The notes under the pieces are model-generated. The model was not told the DNA's origin, ran no database searches, and was given only the letters and a program-made list of their open reading frames with translations. Positions 1-8,509 of a DNA stretch of 64,000 nucleotides are shown one piece after another (position 1 is the first letter of the stretch; each line of letters starts with the position of its first letter). The translations under genes were made by a program, and so were the position numbers. The DNA comes from Pseudogulbenkiania ferrooxidans 2002 (GTDB lineage Bacteria; Pseudomonadota; Gammaproteobacteria; Burkholderiales; Chromobacteriaceae): positions 344,364-408,363 of the forward strand of contig NZ_ACIS01000004.1 of NCBI RefSeq assembly GCF_000174355.1, in the 5' to 3' direction.

Positions 1-1424
1 CCCTTGACGATGTCCTTGAGCTCCACCACACCCATCACGCGTTTGCCTTCGGCCACCACCAGCGGCGTGCCGCCGCGCCGGGCGACCTCGCTGGCGGCGT
101 CATACACCGCCAGCGCCCACTGACCGCCCAGTGCTTCCACGTGCGCCTTCACCGCCTCGGCCGCGCCCTTGCGGATCTCGCGCACGGCACCCGCCGCCGG
201 AATGTCCACGCCGGACATGCGGGTCTGGGCGCTGAACGGGATGAAGTGCGCGTCGTGCAGTTCGCGTCCGCGCAGGCCGAAGCGCTCCTTGGCCAGCACC
301 ACGATGGAGCGGCCTTCCGGGGTCTCGTCCGAGAGCGAGGCGAGCTGCGCCACGTCGGCCAGCTCCTGTTCTGTCACCCCCGGCGCCGGCAGGAAGGCGC
401 TGGCCTGGTTGCCGAGCGTGATGGTGCCGGTCTTGTCCAACAGCAGCACGTCGACGTCGCCGGCCGCCTCCACGGCGCGGCCCGAAGTGGCGATCACGTT
501 GGCCTGCATCATGCGGCTCATGCCCGCCACGCCGATGGCGGAGAGCAGGCCGCCGATGGTGGTCGGGATCAGGCACACCAACAGCGCCACCAGCACGGTG
601 ATGCCGACCGGGCTGCCGCCACCGGCGGCCTTCACGCTGTAGAGCGAGAACGGCAGCAGCGTGGCGCAGGCCAGCAGGAAGATCAGCGTCAGCGCCACCA
701 AGAGGATGGTCAGCGCGATCTCGTTCGGCGTCTTCTTGCGGCGCGCCCCTTCGACCATGGCGATCATGCGGTCGAGAAAGGCCTCCCCGGGGTTGGTGGT
801 GACGCGCGCTACCAGCCAGTCGGACAGCACGCGCGTGCCGCCGGTGATGGCCGAGAAATCGCCGCCGGATTCGCGGATCACCGGGGCCGATTCGCCGGTG
901 ATGGCCGACTCGTCCACCGACGCCACGCCGTCGAGCACCTCGGCGTCGGCCGGCACGGTGTCGCCGGCCTCGATCAGCACGATATCGCCGCGGCGCAGGC
1001 TGGCCGAATCGATCACCGTGACCTTGGCGTCGTGACGCGCCTCCGCCAGCTTCTTCGCCACCACGTTTCTGCGCGAGCCGCGCAGCGCCGCGGCCTGGGC
1101 CTTGCCACGGCCTTCGGCCAACGCTTCGGCGAAGTTGGCGAACAGCACGGTGAACCACAGCCAGGCCGCGATGCCGAGGATGAAGCCGGCCGGCGCCTCG
1201 CCCTGGCCGGCGAGCGCCTGCGCGCCGAGCACGGTGGTCAGCACGCTGCCGACCCACACCACGAACATCACCGGATTGCGCAGCTGGGCGCGTGGCGACA
1301 ATTTGCGGAACGACTCGGCGATGGCCGGCTTGACCAGCGTCGGGTCGAACAGCGCCAGCGCCCGGGCGTGGCGTTGCGTCGGCGTGTGTTGCGGGAGGGA
1401 TGAGGGTTTGGTCATATCGTTCAT
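1..1424 (-). CDS. kdpB: Potassium-transporting P-type ATPase subunit KdpB (3' end outside window)
   Basis: ATP-hydrolysing subunit of the KdpFABC high-affinity K+ pump in the inner membrane. About 474 residues are present, ending near a V-K-D-I-V-K segment. The family is about 680 residues, so roughly the last 200 (end of the P domain and the C-terminal helices) lie beyond position 1. The phosphorylation motif D-K-T-G-T is intact, with its aspartate near residue 330. The ATG at 1424 follows a GGAGAG ribosome site and sits 13 bases after the kdpA stop, so the genes are translationally linked. The gene carries a GTTGGCCGAA copy at 1113-1122, read as Leu-Ala-Glu. Identity is certain; kdpC and any kdpDE sensor genes would lie outside the window. 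Confidence 0.95.
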   Translation of the reverse strand, partial: MNDMTKPSSLPQHTPTQRHARALALFDPTLVKPAIAESFRKLSPRAQLRNPVMFVVWVGSVLTTVLGAQALAGQGEAPAGFILGIAAWLWFTVLFANFAEALAEGRGKAQAAALRGSRRNVVAKKLAEARHDAKVTVIDSASLRRGDIVLIEAGDTVPADAEVLDGVASVDESAITGESAPVIRESGGDFSAITGGTRVLSDWLVARVTTNPGEAFLDRMIAMVEGARRKKTPNEIALTILLVALTLIFLLACATLLPFSLYSVKAAGGGSPVGITVLVALLVCLIPTTIGGLLSAIGVAGMSRMMQANVIATSGRAVEAAGDVDVLLLDKTGTITLGNQASAFLPAPGVTEQELADVAQLASLSDETPEGRSIVVLAKERFGLRGRELHDAHFIPFSAQTRMSGVDIPAAGAVREIRKGAAEAVKAHVEALGGQWALAVYDAASEVARRGGTPLVVAEGKRVMGVVELKDIVK

Positions 1425-1437
1425 GTTTTCTCTCCGC

Positions 1438-3227
1438 TTAATGGCCGAACAGTTGCAGCTGCTCCACCACCGGACCCAGCGCCAGCGCTGGGATGTAGGT
1501 CAGCGCGCCGACGATGATCACGGCCCCCACCAGCAGCACCACGAACAGCGGGCCGTGCGTCGGCATGGTGCCGGCCGAGACCGCCAGGCGCGGCTTGGCA
1601 GCCAGTTTGCCGGCGATGGCCAGCACCGCGATGATCGGCACGAAGCGGCCGAACCACATCGCCAGCCCCAGCAGGATGTTGTAGAAGGGGGTGTTGGCGG
1701 ACAGGCCGGCGAAGGCCGAACCGTTGTTGTTGGCGGCCGAGCTGAAGGCGTACAGCGCCTCGCTGAAGCCGTGCGCCGCCGGGTTGGCCAGACCGGCCAA
1801 GCCATCCTTGCTCAGCACCGCGACGGCGGTACCGCCCAGCACCAGGAGTGGGGTGATCAGGATGGCGATCGACACCATCTTCATCTCGAAGGCTTCGATC
1901 TTCTTGCCGAGGTACTCCGGGGTGCGACCGATCATCAGCCCGGCCAGGAACACGGCCAGCATGGCGAAGATCAGCATGCCGTAGAGTCCCGAGCCGACCC
2001 CGCCGAACACCACCTCGCCCAGTTGCATCAGCCACATCGGCACCATTCCGCCCAGCGGCAGCAGGCTGTCGTGCATGGCGTTCACCGCGCCGCAGCTGGC
2101 GGCCGTGGTGATGGTGGCGAACAGCGTCGAGGCGACGATGCCGAAGCGGGTTTCCTTGCCCTCCATGTTGCCGGCCGCGCCATCCACGCCGAGCTGGGTC
2201 AGGAGCGGGTTGGCGTGCATCTCCGACCACTGCACCACGGCGAACATGGCGATGAAGATCAGCGTCATCGCCGCCAACAGCGCCACGCCCTGGCGCATGT
2301 CGCCGACCAGACGGCCGAACATGAAGCACAGCGCCGCCGGGATCAGGAAGATCGACAGCATCTGGGCGAAGTTGGACAGCGGTGTCGGGTTCTCGAACGG
2401 ATGCGCCGAATTGGCGTTGAAGAAGCCGCCGCCATTGACGCCCAGCATCTTGATCGCTTCCTGCGAGGCGACCGGGCCCATGGCCAGGGTCTGCTTGTCG
2501 GTTTTCAGGGTGTCCAGTACCGGCTTGCCGGCGGCGTCGAGCACGGGCTGGCCGTGCGCGTCGGTCTTCGGCTGCTGGTAGGTGACCGGCTCGGTCAGCT
2601 TGACGTCCTGGTAGGCGCTGAAATTCTGGATCACGCCCTGGCCTACCAGGAACAGCGCGAATAGCAGCGACAATGGCAATAGCACGTAGCCGGTGGCGCG
2701 GCCGAGGTCGAGCCAGGCGTTGCCGAGACCGGCCGCCGAACGCCGCACGAAGCCCCGGATCAGCGCCACCACCACCGCCAGCGCCGTCGCCGCCGACAGG
2801 AAGTTCTGCACCGTCAGCGCCAGCATCTGGGTCAGGTAGCTCATCGTCGTCTCACCGCCGTAACCCTGCCAGTTGGTATTGGTGACGAAGGAGACGGCGG
2901 TGTTGAAGGCCGAGCCGGCCTCCACCGCCGTCATGCCAAGCAGGGTTGAGCGGCAGAGCACCCTGCAGGCGCTGCACGGCGTACCACCGCGAGCACCCCG
3001 ACGATGTTGAACAGCAGGATGGCCGTGGCGTAGCGCCACCACGGCATGTCTTCGTCCGGGTCGCTGCCGATCAGTCGGCACAAGCCGCGCTCGAAGCGGC
3101 CGAGCCAGGCACAGCGGGCGCTCAGGCGGCCGTCCAGCACGATGGCCAGGTAGCGCCCGAGCGCCCAGGCCAGGGTCAGCAGCACGATCAGGTAGAGACC
3201 GAGCTGCCAGAGGGGAGAGGCGTTCAT
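1438..3227 (-). pseudogene. kdpA: Potassium-transporting ATPase subunit KdpA, two frameshifts near the N-terminus
   Basis: K+-selective channel-like subunit of the Kdp pump. The start (M-N-A-S-P-L-W) at 3227 overlaps the kdpF stop as ATGA and follows GGAGG. The frame from 3227 reads correct KdpA sequence to about 2987 (N-I-V-G-V-L-A-V), then a different frame gives [15 protein letters not shown], and a third frame from about 2940 runs to 1438 with all conserved filter regions (for example [25 protein letters not shown]). Dropping one base near 2986 and one near 2940 restores a single reading frame. The downstream body shows no decay. This is either two sequencing or assembly insertions 45 bases apart or a very recent double mutation; I favour the former. 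Confidence 0.85.
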
Positions 3228-3316
3228 TCCAGTTCCTCCGCATTGAGCAGGGCGTACAGCAGGTAGGCCAGCAACAGCACGGCAATCAGCCCTGCCAGGG
3301 CGTACAGGGTGTTCAT
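3224..3316 (-). CDS. kdpF: KdpF small membrane subunit
   Basis: Thirty-residue single-span hydrophobic peptide ([16 protein letters not shown]...) ending in acidic N-A-E-E-L-E. Length, position directly before kdpA and the one-helix architecture match KdpF, the stabilising accessory subunit of the KdpFABC complex. Its stop overlaps the kdpA start (ATGA), and its own start overlaps the stop of the upstream small ORF. Confidence 0.85.
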   Translation of the reverse strand: MNTLYALAGLIAVLLLAYLLYALLNAEELE

Positions 3317-3405
3317 TTCTTGGCCTCCAGGCGGCGACAGGCGCTGACCAGAAGCAGCGCCAGCGCGCTGCATGCCGCGATCAGGGCCAGGTAGATCAAG
3401 TCCAT
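3313..3405 (-). CDS. Small single-span membrane protein at head of kdp operon
   Basis: Thirty-residue ORF starting M-D-L-I-Y-L-A-L-I-A-A-C with one hydrophobic helix and a basic tail (C-R-R-L-E-A-K-K). A GGAG ribosome site lies 6 bases before the ATG at 3405; another in-frame ATG at 3417 has no such site. The stop overlaps the kdpF start, so it is translationally coupled to the kdp genes. It is not KdpF itself, which follows. A tiny ORF in this position may be a second accessory peptide; I do not know a characterised function. Confidence 0.6.
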   Translation of the reverse strand: MDLIYLALIAACSALALLLVSACRRLEAKK

Positions 3406-3815
3406 GGTGGTCTCCATGACGGAATGGGTAGGGACGGTTGAAGCTTAGGGAAGGGGGCGTAAACGGCGTGTCGTAATGCGGGAGCGGGATATAAAAAAAA
3501 CGTAAATGGCATGGCGGGCCGCGCCGGCCGGCACCGACAGCGGATGCACGCTCAGCCAGCAGGGGGCGGCAGGGTGAGATGGCCGGGCGCTGTCGCGAAA
3601 AAGCACTGGCAATCCGCGCCTACGGGGTTTATATGAAATTTGTATTAACTGTCGCGTGATTTTGTAAGCAGTTTTTGTATACTGTGTCCGCTCGACTGCG
3701 CCAAAGCGAAGCAAAGCGGGCAAGAAACAGCAATCAGGGGAACGCGGCAGCGTGCGAGGCGGGATGACACCGCCCTGCTGCCGTGAAGAACAATAGCCGT
3801 AACGAGACACACACT
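3406..3815. other. Intergenic region between divergent kdp operon and chemoreceptor gene
   Basis: About 410 bases with no convincing gene. It should hold the kdp promoter (minus) and the promoter of the chemoreceptor (plus). AT-rich patches lie at 3489-3510 and 3630-3685. A TATACT hexamer at 3678-3683 is a possible -10 for the plus-strand gene, but no good -35 is seen at the right distance. No strong hairpin was noticed. Confidence 0.5.
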
Positions 3816-5687
3816 ATGAAATCCTTACGTACTCGCATGATGGTCTTCGTCATCGCCGTGGTCGTGCTGCTGTCGGCACTGCTCACCGGCGCGGCCTACT
3901 GGCAGATGCGCAGCAGCCTGCTGGAGTCGATCCGCAACGAGATTCATCAAGCCGCCAGCGGCAAGACCAGCTTTGTCACCGAATGGGTGCAGTCACGCCA
4001 GGCCGTCGTCGCCGCGGTACTGCCGCATTTTGGCCAGGGGGACCTGAAGCCGGTACTCGACCAGGCGCATGACGCCGGCGGTTTCGACGACATGTACCTC
4101 GGGCAGCCGGACAAGACCATGACCCAGTTCAGCAAGGCCGTACTGGTGCCGCCGGGCTACGACCCGACCGGCCGCCCGTGGTACAAGGCCGCCGCCTCCT
4201 CCGAGGAGGCGATCGCCTCGCCGCCCTACATCGACGCCGCCACCAAGCGCCCGATCATCACCTTCGCCAAGGCACGCCGCGACGGCGGCAACGTGGTGGC
4301 GGTGGCGGGCGGCGACGTCACGTTGCAGCGCGTGGTCGATGAAATCGTTTCGGCCAAGCTGCCCGGTGACGGCTACGCCTTCCTGATGACCCAGGATGGC
4401 CTCACCATCGCCCACCCAGCGCCGGATTCCGGCCTGAAGAAGATCACCGACGTGATGCCGGGCTACGATCCGGCGGCTGTCAGCAAGGATGGCCAGATTC
4501 AAGAGATCAGCCTGGGCGGCAAGACCTACCTGAGCACGCTCTACCCGGTCGGCAAGACTGGCTGGCTGCTGGGCGTGATGGTGCCGCTGGCGGCCGCCAC
4601 CAGCCAGCTCGACCACTTGCTGCTGCTGATGGTCGGCCTGCTGGTGGTGGGCGTGGTGATCGCCTCGGTGGTGGTGTACGGCGGCGTGGCACGCATGATG
4701 TCCGGCCTGTCGCTGATGCGCGACGCCATGCGCGACGTCGCCAGCGGTCACGGCGACCTGACGCTGCGCCTGCCGGTGAAGTCGCAGGACGAAGTGGGCC
4801 AGATCGCCGAAGCGTTCAACCAGTTCATGGCCAAGCTGCGCGAGATGTTCCTGACCGTGCGCCACGAATCGCAGGCGCTGGCCGACGACGCCGCCCAGCT
4901 CAACCGCGTGGCCGAGCAGATCGCGGACGATTCGCGCGTGCAGTCGGGTGAACTGTCGGCCACGGCCGCCACCATCGAAGAGATCACCGTCAGCATCAAC
5001 CACATCGCCGACCACGTCGGCGAGACCGAGACGCTGGTGTCCGAATCGCGCCAGAACTCGATCGAATCGCATAAGAGCATGGCCGAAGTGGCGCACGAGG
5101 TGGAATCCATCGTGCACTCGGTGGAGTCGCTGCAGCAGGTGATGAACGGCTTGTCCGGCCAGTCCGAGGAGATCAAGGGCATCGTGGCGGTGATCCGCGA
5201 CATCGCCGACCAGACCAATCTGCTGGCGCTCAATGCGGCGATCGAGGCCGCGCGTGCCGGTGAGCAGGGCCGCGGCTTCGCCGTGGTGGCCGACGAAGTG
5301 CGCAAGCTGGCCGAGCGTACCGCGGTGGCCACGGTGCAGATCGCCCAGATGATCGACCGCGTCATGGAGCAGACCGGCCAGGCCATCGCCCACGCCGACA
5401 CCACCAACGCCCGCGTCGCCACCGGCGTGGCGCTGTCACGCGAGGCCGCCGGCAAGGTCGAGCGCATCAAGGGGCACGCCGAGGACATCTCGGTGCGCAT
5501 GAGCGAAATCACCTCGTCCACCTCGGAACAGGGGGTGGCCACCAACGAGATGGCGCGCAGCGCCGAGCGCGTCAACGCCATGGCGCAGCAGACCGACGCC
5601 TCGCTGCAGGACGCGCTGAAGACCATCCAGACGCTGGCGCAGCGTGGTGACGAGCTGCGCAGCCTGGTGTCGAAGTTCAAGCTGTGA
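3816..5687 (+). CDS. Methyl-accepting chemotaxis protein with periplasmic dCache domain
   Basis: Transmembrane chemoreceptor of 623 residues. Order: short basic cytoplasmic start, TM1 about residues 8-30, a periplasmic double-Cache-type ligand domain about 31-270 (with the typical D-P-T-G-R-P-W-Y-K segment), TM2 about 275-300, HAMP ([11 protein letters not shown]), then the long signalling coiled coil whose hairpin tip reads [21 protein letters not shown]. The ATG at 3816 is preferred over an in-frame GTG at 3783 because it begins directly before TM1. dCache receptors commonly bind amino acids or organic acids, but the ligand cannot be read here. There is no C-terminal CheR-tethering pentapeptide; the protein ends V-S-K-F-K-L. 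It stands alone, not in a che operon. Confidence 0.92.
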   Translation: MKSLRTRMMVFVIAVVVLLSALLTGAAYWQMRSSLLESIRNEIHQAASGKTSFVTEWVQSRQAVVAAVLPHFGQGDLKPVLDQAHDAGGFDDMYLGQPDKTMTQFSKAVLVPPGYDPTGRPWYKAAASSEEAIASPPYIDAATKRPIITFAKARRDGGNVVAVAGGDVTLQRVVDEIVSAKLPGDGYAFLMTQDGLTIAHPAPDSGLKKITDVMPGYDPAAVSKDGQIQEISLGGKTYLSTLYPVGKTGWLLGVMVPLAAATSQLDHLLLLMVGLLVVGVVIASVVVYGGVARMMSGLSLMRDAMRDVASGHGDLTLRLPVKSQDEVGQIAEAFNQFMAKLREMFLTVRHESQALADDAAQLNRVAEQIADDSRVQSGELSATAATIEEITVSINHIADHVGETETLVSESRQNSIESHKSMAEVAHEVESIVHSVESLQQVMNGLSGQSEEIKGIVAVIRDIADQTNLLALNAAIEAARAGEQGRGFAVVADEVRKLAERTAVATVQIAQMIDRVMEQTGQAIAHADTTNARVATGVALSREAAGKVERIKGHAEDISVRMSEITSSTSEQGVATNEMARSAERVNAMAQQTDASLQDALKTIQTLAQRGDELRSLVSKFKL

Positions 5688-5722
5688 CGATGTCCTAAAA
5701 ACGCTCGCCTAGTTTGAATGAC

Positions 5723-5742
5723 TCGCCCCGGTTTGCCGGGGC
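5723..5742 (+). terminator. GC-rich hairpin after chemoreceptor gene
   Basis: Seven-base arms CGCCCCG and CGGGGCG around a six-base loop, 36 bases after the stop codon. There is no T tract after it, so it is more likely a transcript-end stabiliser than a full intrinsic terminator; the next hairpin has the T tract. Confidence 0.45.
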
Positions 5743-5806
5743 GATTGGAGCAAAAGCAGCGGGGATAATCCGAACCGGTTTCTCGCGATGAGTCAGCGCG
5801 GTATGC

Positions 5807-5841
5807 ATGGCCATGGAGCGATCCATGGCCATTTTTCTTTC
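5807..5841 (+). terminator. Intrinsic terminator of chemoreceptor gene
   Basis: Perfect 11-bp stem (ATGGCCATGGA at 5807-5817 with TCCATGGCCAT at 5822-5832), GCGA tetraloop, then TTTTTCTTT. The GNRA-type loop and T tract make a classical rho-independent terminator on the plus strand. Confidence 0.85.
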
Positions 5842-6321
5842 CTCTCTCCACTCCCTGCCGGCAACCAGCTTGCCTATATCAGCCATGGCGAAAACAGCAC
5901 CCAAGACATTCAATAGGCTATGATCCTGTGGATTCAAGGCCGTTCGGTTTTCATCCGACGGGCAACGCCATCACGACCACCCCGATAGTCATAAGTAAAT
6001 GACTATTTCATAAAAATATGCAGGTTAAAAACCAGGGAAATAAATAATCGGGTTTTTCAAAAATCATTATTTATGCAAATGGGTTTTTGGGGCGGTGGCG
6101 ATGAGAAACACGAATACTGGGAGGGATTGAATCAGGAAATAGGCAATTTAATTTGCGATGTGTATAAATATAAAAATCGGATATGCTGTTCTCCTGCTCC
6201 CGGTTTATGATTGCGCCGATTATGATAAATGAAAATGCCGGATGCAGTTCGAGCCCAGGTGTGTATCTGAGTCTGTAAGCGGCTGGTGATTGGGCTGCTG
6301 CAAAGGGAGGTCGTGACGACG

Positions 6322-8448
6322 ATGGATAGACTGCTCGCCACCAAGGGGGGGAACCCAAGCGCAGCCGGCTCGGCGCAGCGTGACATTCGCGGCAAACTCA
6401 TGCTTGCGCGCTTGCCCACGATGTCGCCCATCCTGGTGCAACTGTTGGATTTGTGCCAGCGCGATGATCTGAATTTGTCCGATCTGTCGGCGTTGATCGG
6501 TCGTGACGCCGGCATGGTCGCGCAGATATTTGCGCTATCCACCTCGGCCGCATTCCAGGGCCGCACTCGCCCGGCCACGCTCGATCAATGCCTTTCCCTG
6601 CTTGGCATGAATACCATCAAGACGCTCGTGATCAATGGGTCGGTCATGCAGGTTTTCAACCGCCTGGTAGATTGGCAAGAAGTCGATCTGGGCGAATTCT
6701 GGGGCCACTCCCTGCGCACGGCATTGATCGCCCGCGAACTGGCGCGACGGATGCATTATCCCAGCCTGGAAGAAGCCTATCTGGGGGGCTTGGTACATGA
6801 CATTGGCCGCCTGGCTTTGCTGGCAACGGTCCCGGAGGACTACCAGAGCATCTTCCGCGACTACCAGGACGGCGAATCGCTGTGTGCGGCGGAGCATGCC
6901 GCGTTTGGGCTCACCCACGTCGAAGTGGGCGCCTGGATGGTGGAAAAATGGCAACTGGATTCGTTTCTTGGCGACTGTGTGCTGTATCACCACGAGCCGT
7001 TCGAGCGCATGGTGTCGGCCCCGCCGCTGGTTCGCATCGTTCTCCTCGCCGATTACCTGGCCGCTTTCAACAGTCCGGAACAACCTCAGCCCGATGCTTC
7101 CGTCGTGGCGCTATGCGGCGCGCCGCTCGACGATCTGCCCGCCATGCTCGCTGCCGTCGAGCGTGACCTGCTGAGCATCGCCGAACAGCTGGGCATACGC
7201 CTTGCCGGCCCCAAGGAGGGCGAGCAGGCTTCTCAAGCCGATGCCCTGCTGGCCGCGCGCCTTCAGGACATGCTGCTGGTCAATCAGGCCCTGGGCCAAG
7301 CCGGCGGTAACGCCTCGGCCATGCAGATGACGGTGCAAGCGCTCAAGATTCTGTTCGATCTGGACGCGGCGCTTTGCTTCGAAGCGGTCGAGGGGGAAAG
7401 CGAGCGGTTCCGCGCCAAGCCGTTGGCTCACCATTCGGCCAAGCTGGCGCAACTGGAGTTCGTCCGTGGCAGCAGCACCTCTTTGCTGGCACGGGCCTTG
7501 GATGGCATGCCGCAGCTGGTCATGCGCCAAGGGCAATTGCCCTTGCTCGACGACCAGGTGCTGCGCAGCCTGGGCGGAGAAGGCATGCTGCTGCTGCCGC
7601 TGCGTACGGCGTCTGCCCGGGGTGGCGTGCTGGTGGCCGCGATCGACAGCGCGGATCGGGCTGCAGCGCTGGCGGCCAAGCTGCCCTGTATTGCGGTTTT
7701 TGGGCGCTTGAGCGCAGATCGCATTGCCATGCAGCTCCGCTCCGGCAATGCCGCGGCGCTGGGCGGCGGGGAGGCTGGCGCGGACAGCCGGCTCAATCGA
7801 CTGGTGCACGAACTCAACAACCCGCTGGCGATCATCCGGAATTACGTCTCCATCCTCGAGGCAGCCAGCGCCGGCAAGGGCGCGCCCCAACCCGAGCTGG
7901 CGATCGTGCGTGAGGAAATCGACCGGGTGGCTCACATGCTGCGCGCCGCACGCGAACAGCAGGCCGAGGGAGAGTCGGCGCGGGGGCCGGTCAAGCTCAA
8001 CCGTATCGTGGAGGATCTGGCGACCTTGTTCCGAGGGTCCATTCCGTTTGCCGGCTTGGTCGATATTCGTCTCGATTTGGCCGAAGCGCTCCCGGACATC
8101 GTGTCCGACCGTGACCGGCTCAAGCAATTGTTGGTGAATTTGATCAAGAATGCCTTGGAGGCGATGCCGCAAGGCGGGCACGTGACCCTCTCGACGGCCG
8201 CCTGGGGCTTGGGCGAGGCAGGGGCGTCCCATGTCGAAATCCGGGTCGAGGACAACGGCCCCGGCATTCCCAAAGAGGTGCTCACTCAGCTCTACCAACC
8301 GGTGGCGAGCCAGAAGCCGGGCTCTCATCAAGGGCTTGGGCTGGCCATCGTGGGGCAGTTGGTGCGCGATCTGAACGGCTTGATCAACTGCCGTTCTGAT
8401 CAGCAGGGAACGCGTTTCCAGGTATTGCTGCCGTTCGACCGGCAGTGA
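6322..8448 (+). CDS. HDOD-domain sensor histidine kinase
   Basis: Cytoplasmic protein of 708 residues. The N-terminal HDOD domain (about residues 20-230) includes L-G-G-L-V-H-D-I-G-R, so its H-D pair is retained. A GAF-like middle (about 290-470) follows. The C-terminal half is a histidine kinase: H-box L-V-H-E-L-N-N-P-L-A-I-I with the phospho-acceptor near residue 496, N-box L-I-K-N-A-L-E-A-M, then D-N-G-P-G-I-P and G-L-G-L-A-I. No membrane span is seen, so the signal is internal. The ATG at 6322 follows GGGAGG; an upstream in-frame GTG at 6286 lacks a site. The response-regulator gene starts about 60 bases downstream, which makes the two a likely phosphorelay pair. Confidence 0.88.
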   Translation: MDRLLATKGGNPSAAGSAQRDIRGKLMLARLPTMSPILVQLLDLCQRDDLNLSDLSALIGRDAGMVAQIFALSTSAAFQGRTRPATLDQCLSLLGMNTIKTLVINGSVMQVFNRLVDWQEVDLGEFWGHSLRTALIARELARRMHYPSLEEAYLGGLVHDIGRLALLATVPEDYQSIFRDYQDGESLCAAEHAAFGLTHVEVGAWMVEKWQLDSFLGDCVLYHHEPFERMVSAPPLVRIVLLADYLAAFNSPEQPQPDASVVALCGAPLDDLPAMLAAVERDLLSIAEQLGIRLAGPKEGEQASQADALLAARLQDMLLVNQALGQAGGNASAMQMTVQALKILFDLDAALCFEAVEGESERFRAKPLAHHSAKLAQLEFVRGSSTSLLARALDGMPQLVMRQGQLPLLDDQVLRSLGGEGMLLLPLRTASARGGVLVAAIDSADRAAALAAKLPCIAVFGRLSADRIAMQLRSGNAAALGGGEAGADSRLNRLVHELNNPLAIIRNYVSILEAASAGKGAPQPELAIVREEIDRVAHMLRAAREQQAEGESARGPVKLNRIVEDLATLFRGSIPFAGLVDIRLDLAEALPDIVSDRDRLKQLLVNLIKNALEAMPQGGHVTLSTAAWGLGEAGASHVEIRVEDNGPGIPKEVLTQLYQPVASQKPGSHQGLGLAIVGQLVRDLNGLINCRSDQQGTRFQVLLPFDRQ

Positions 8449-8509
8449 CGAGAGTGCAGGCCAGTTTTCGATCTGCGCCAATGGCGGTATGGGTAGGCAA
8501 GGGGGCAAA

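Larger units (their letters stand above)
5688..6321. other. Long AT-rich intergenic region with terminator
   Basis: About 630 bases without a convincing gene. The first part holds two hairpins that end the chemoreceptor transcript. From about 5985 to 6240 base composition drops sharply to AT-rich, unlike the flanks, with a 9-bp inverted repeat (ATAAATAAT at 6040-6048, ATTATTTAT at 6066-6074) around a T-rich loop. This part probably carries the promoter of the kinase gene that starts at 6322. A minus-strand reading frame at 5695-5937 runs through the hairpins and is not believable. Confidence 0.6.

Noticed and set aside
100..1403. Long open frames on both strands over the kdpB region
   Set aside because: They are out of frame with the clear KdpB translation and arise from the high GC content.
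5695..5937. Minus-strand frame of 80 codons after the chemoreceptor
   Set aside because: It runs across two hairpins including a strong terminator and shows no recognisable protein features.
8077..8086. TTTGGCCGAA and similar one-mismatch versions of the 10-mer (for example at 21195, 33924, 62486)
   Set aside because: Not counted, because near matches are expected often in GC-rich coding DNA; only exact copies were used.
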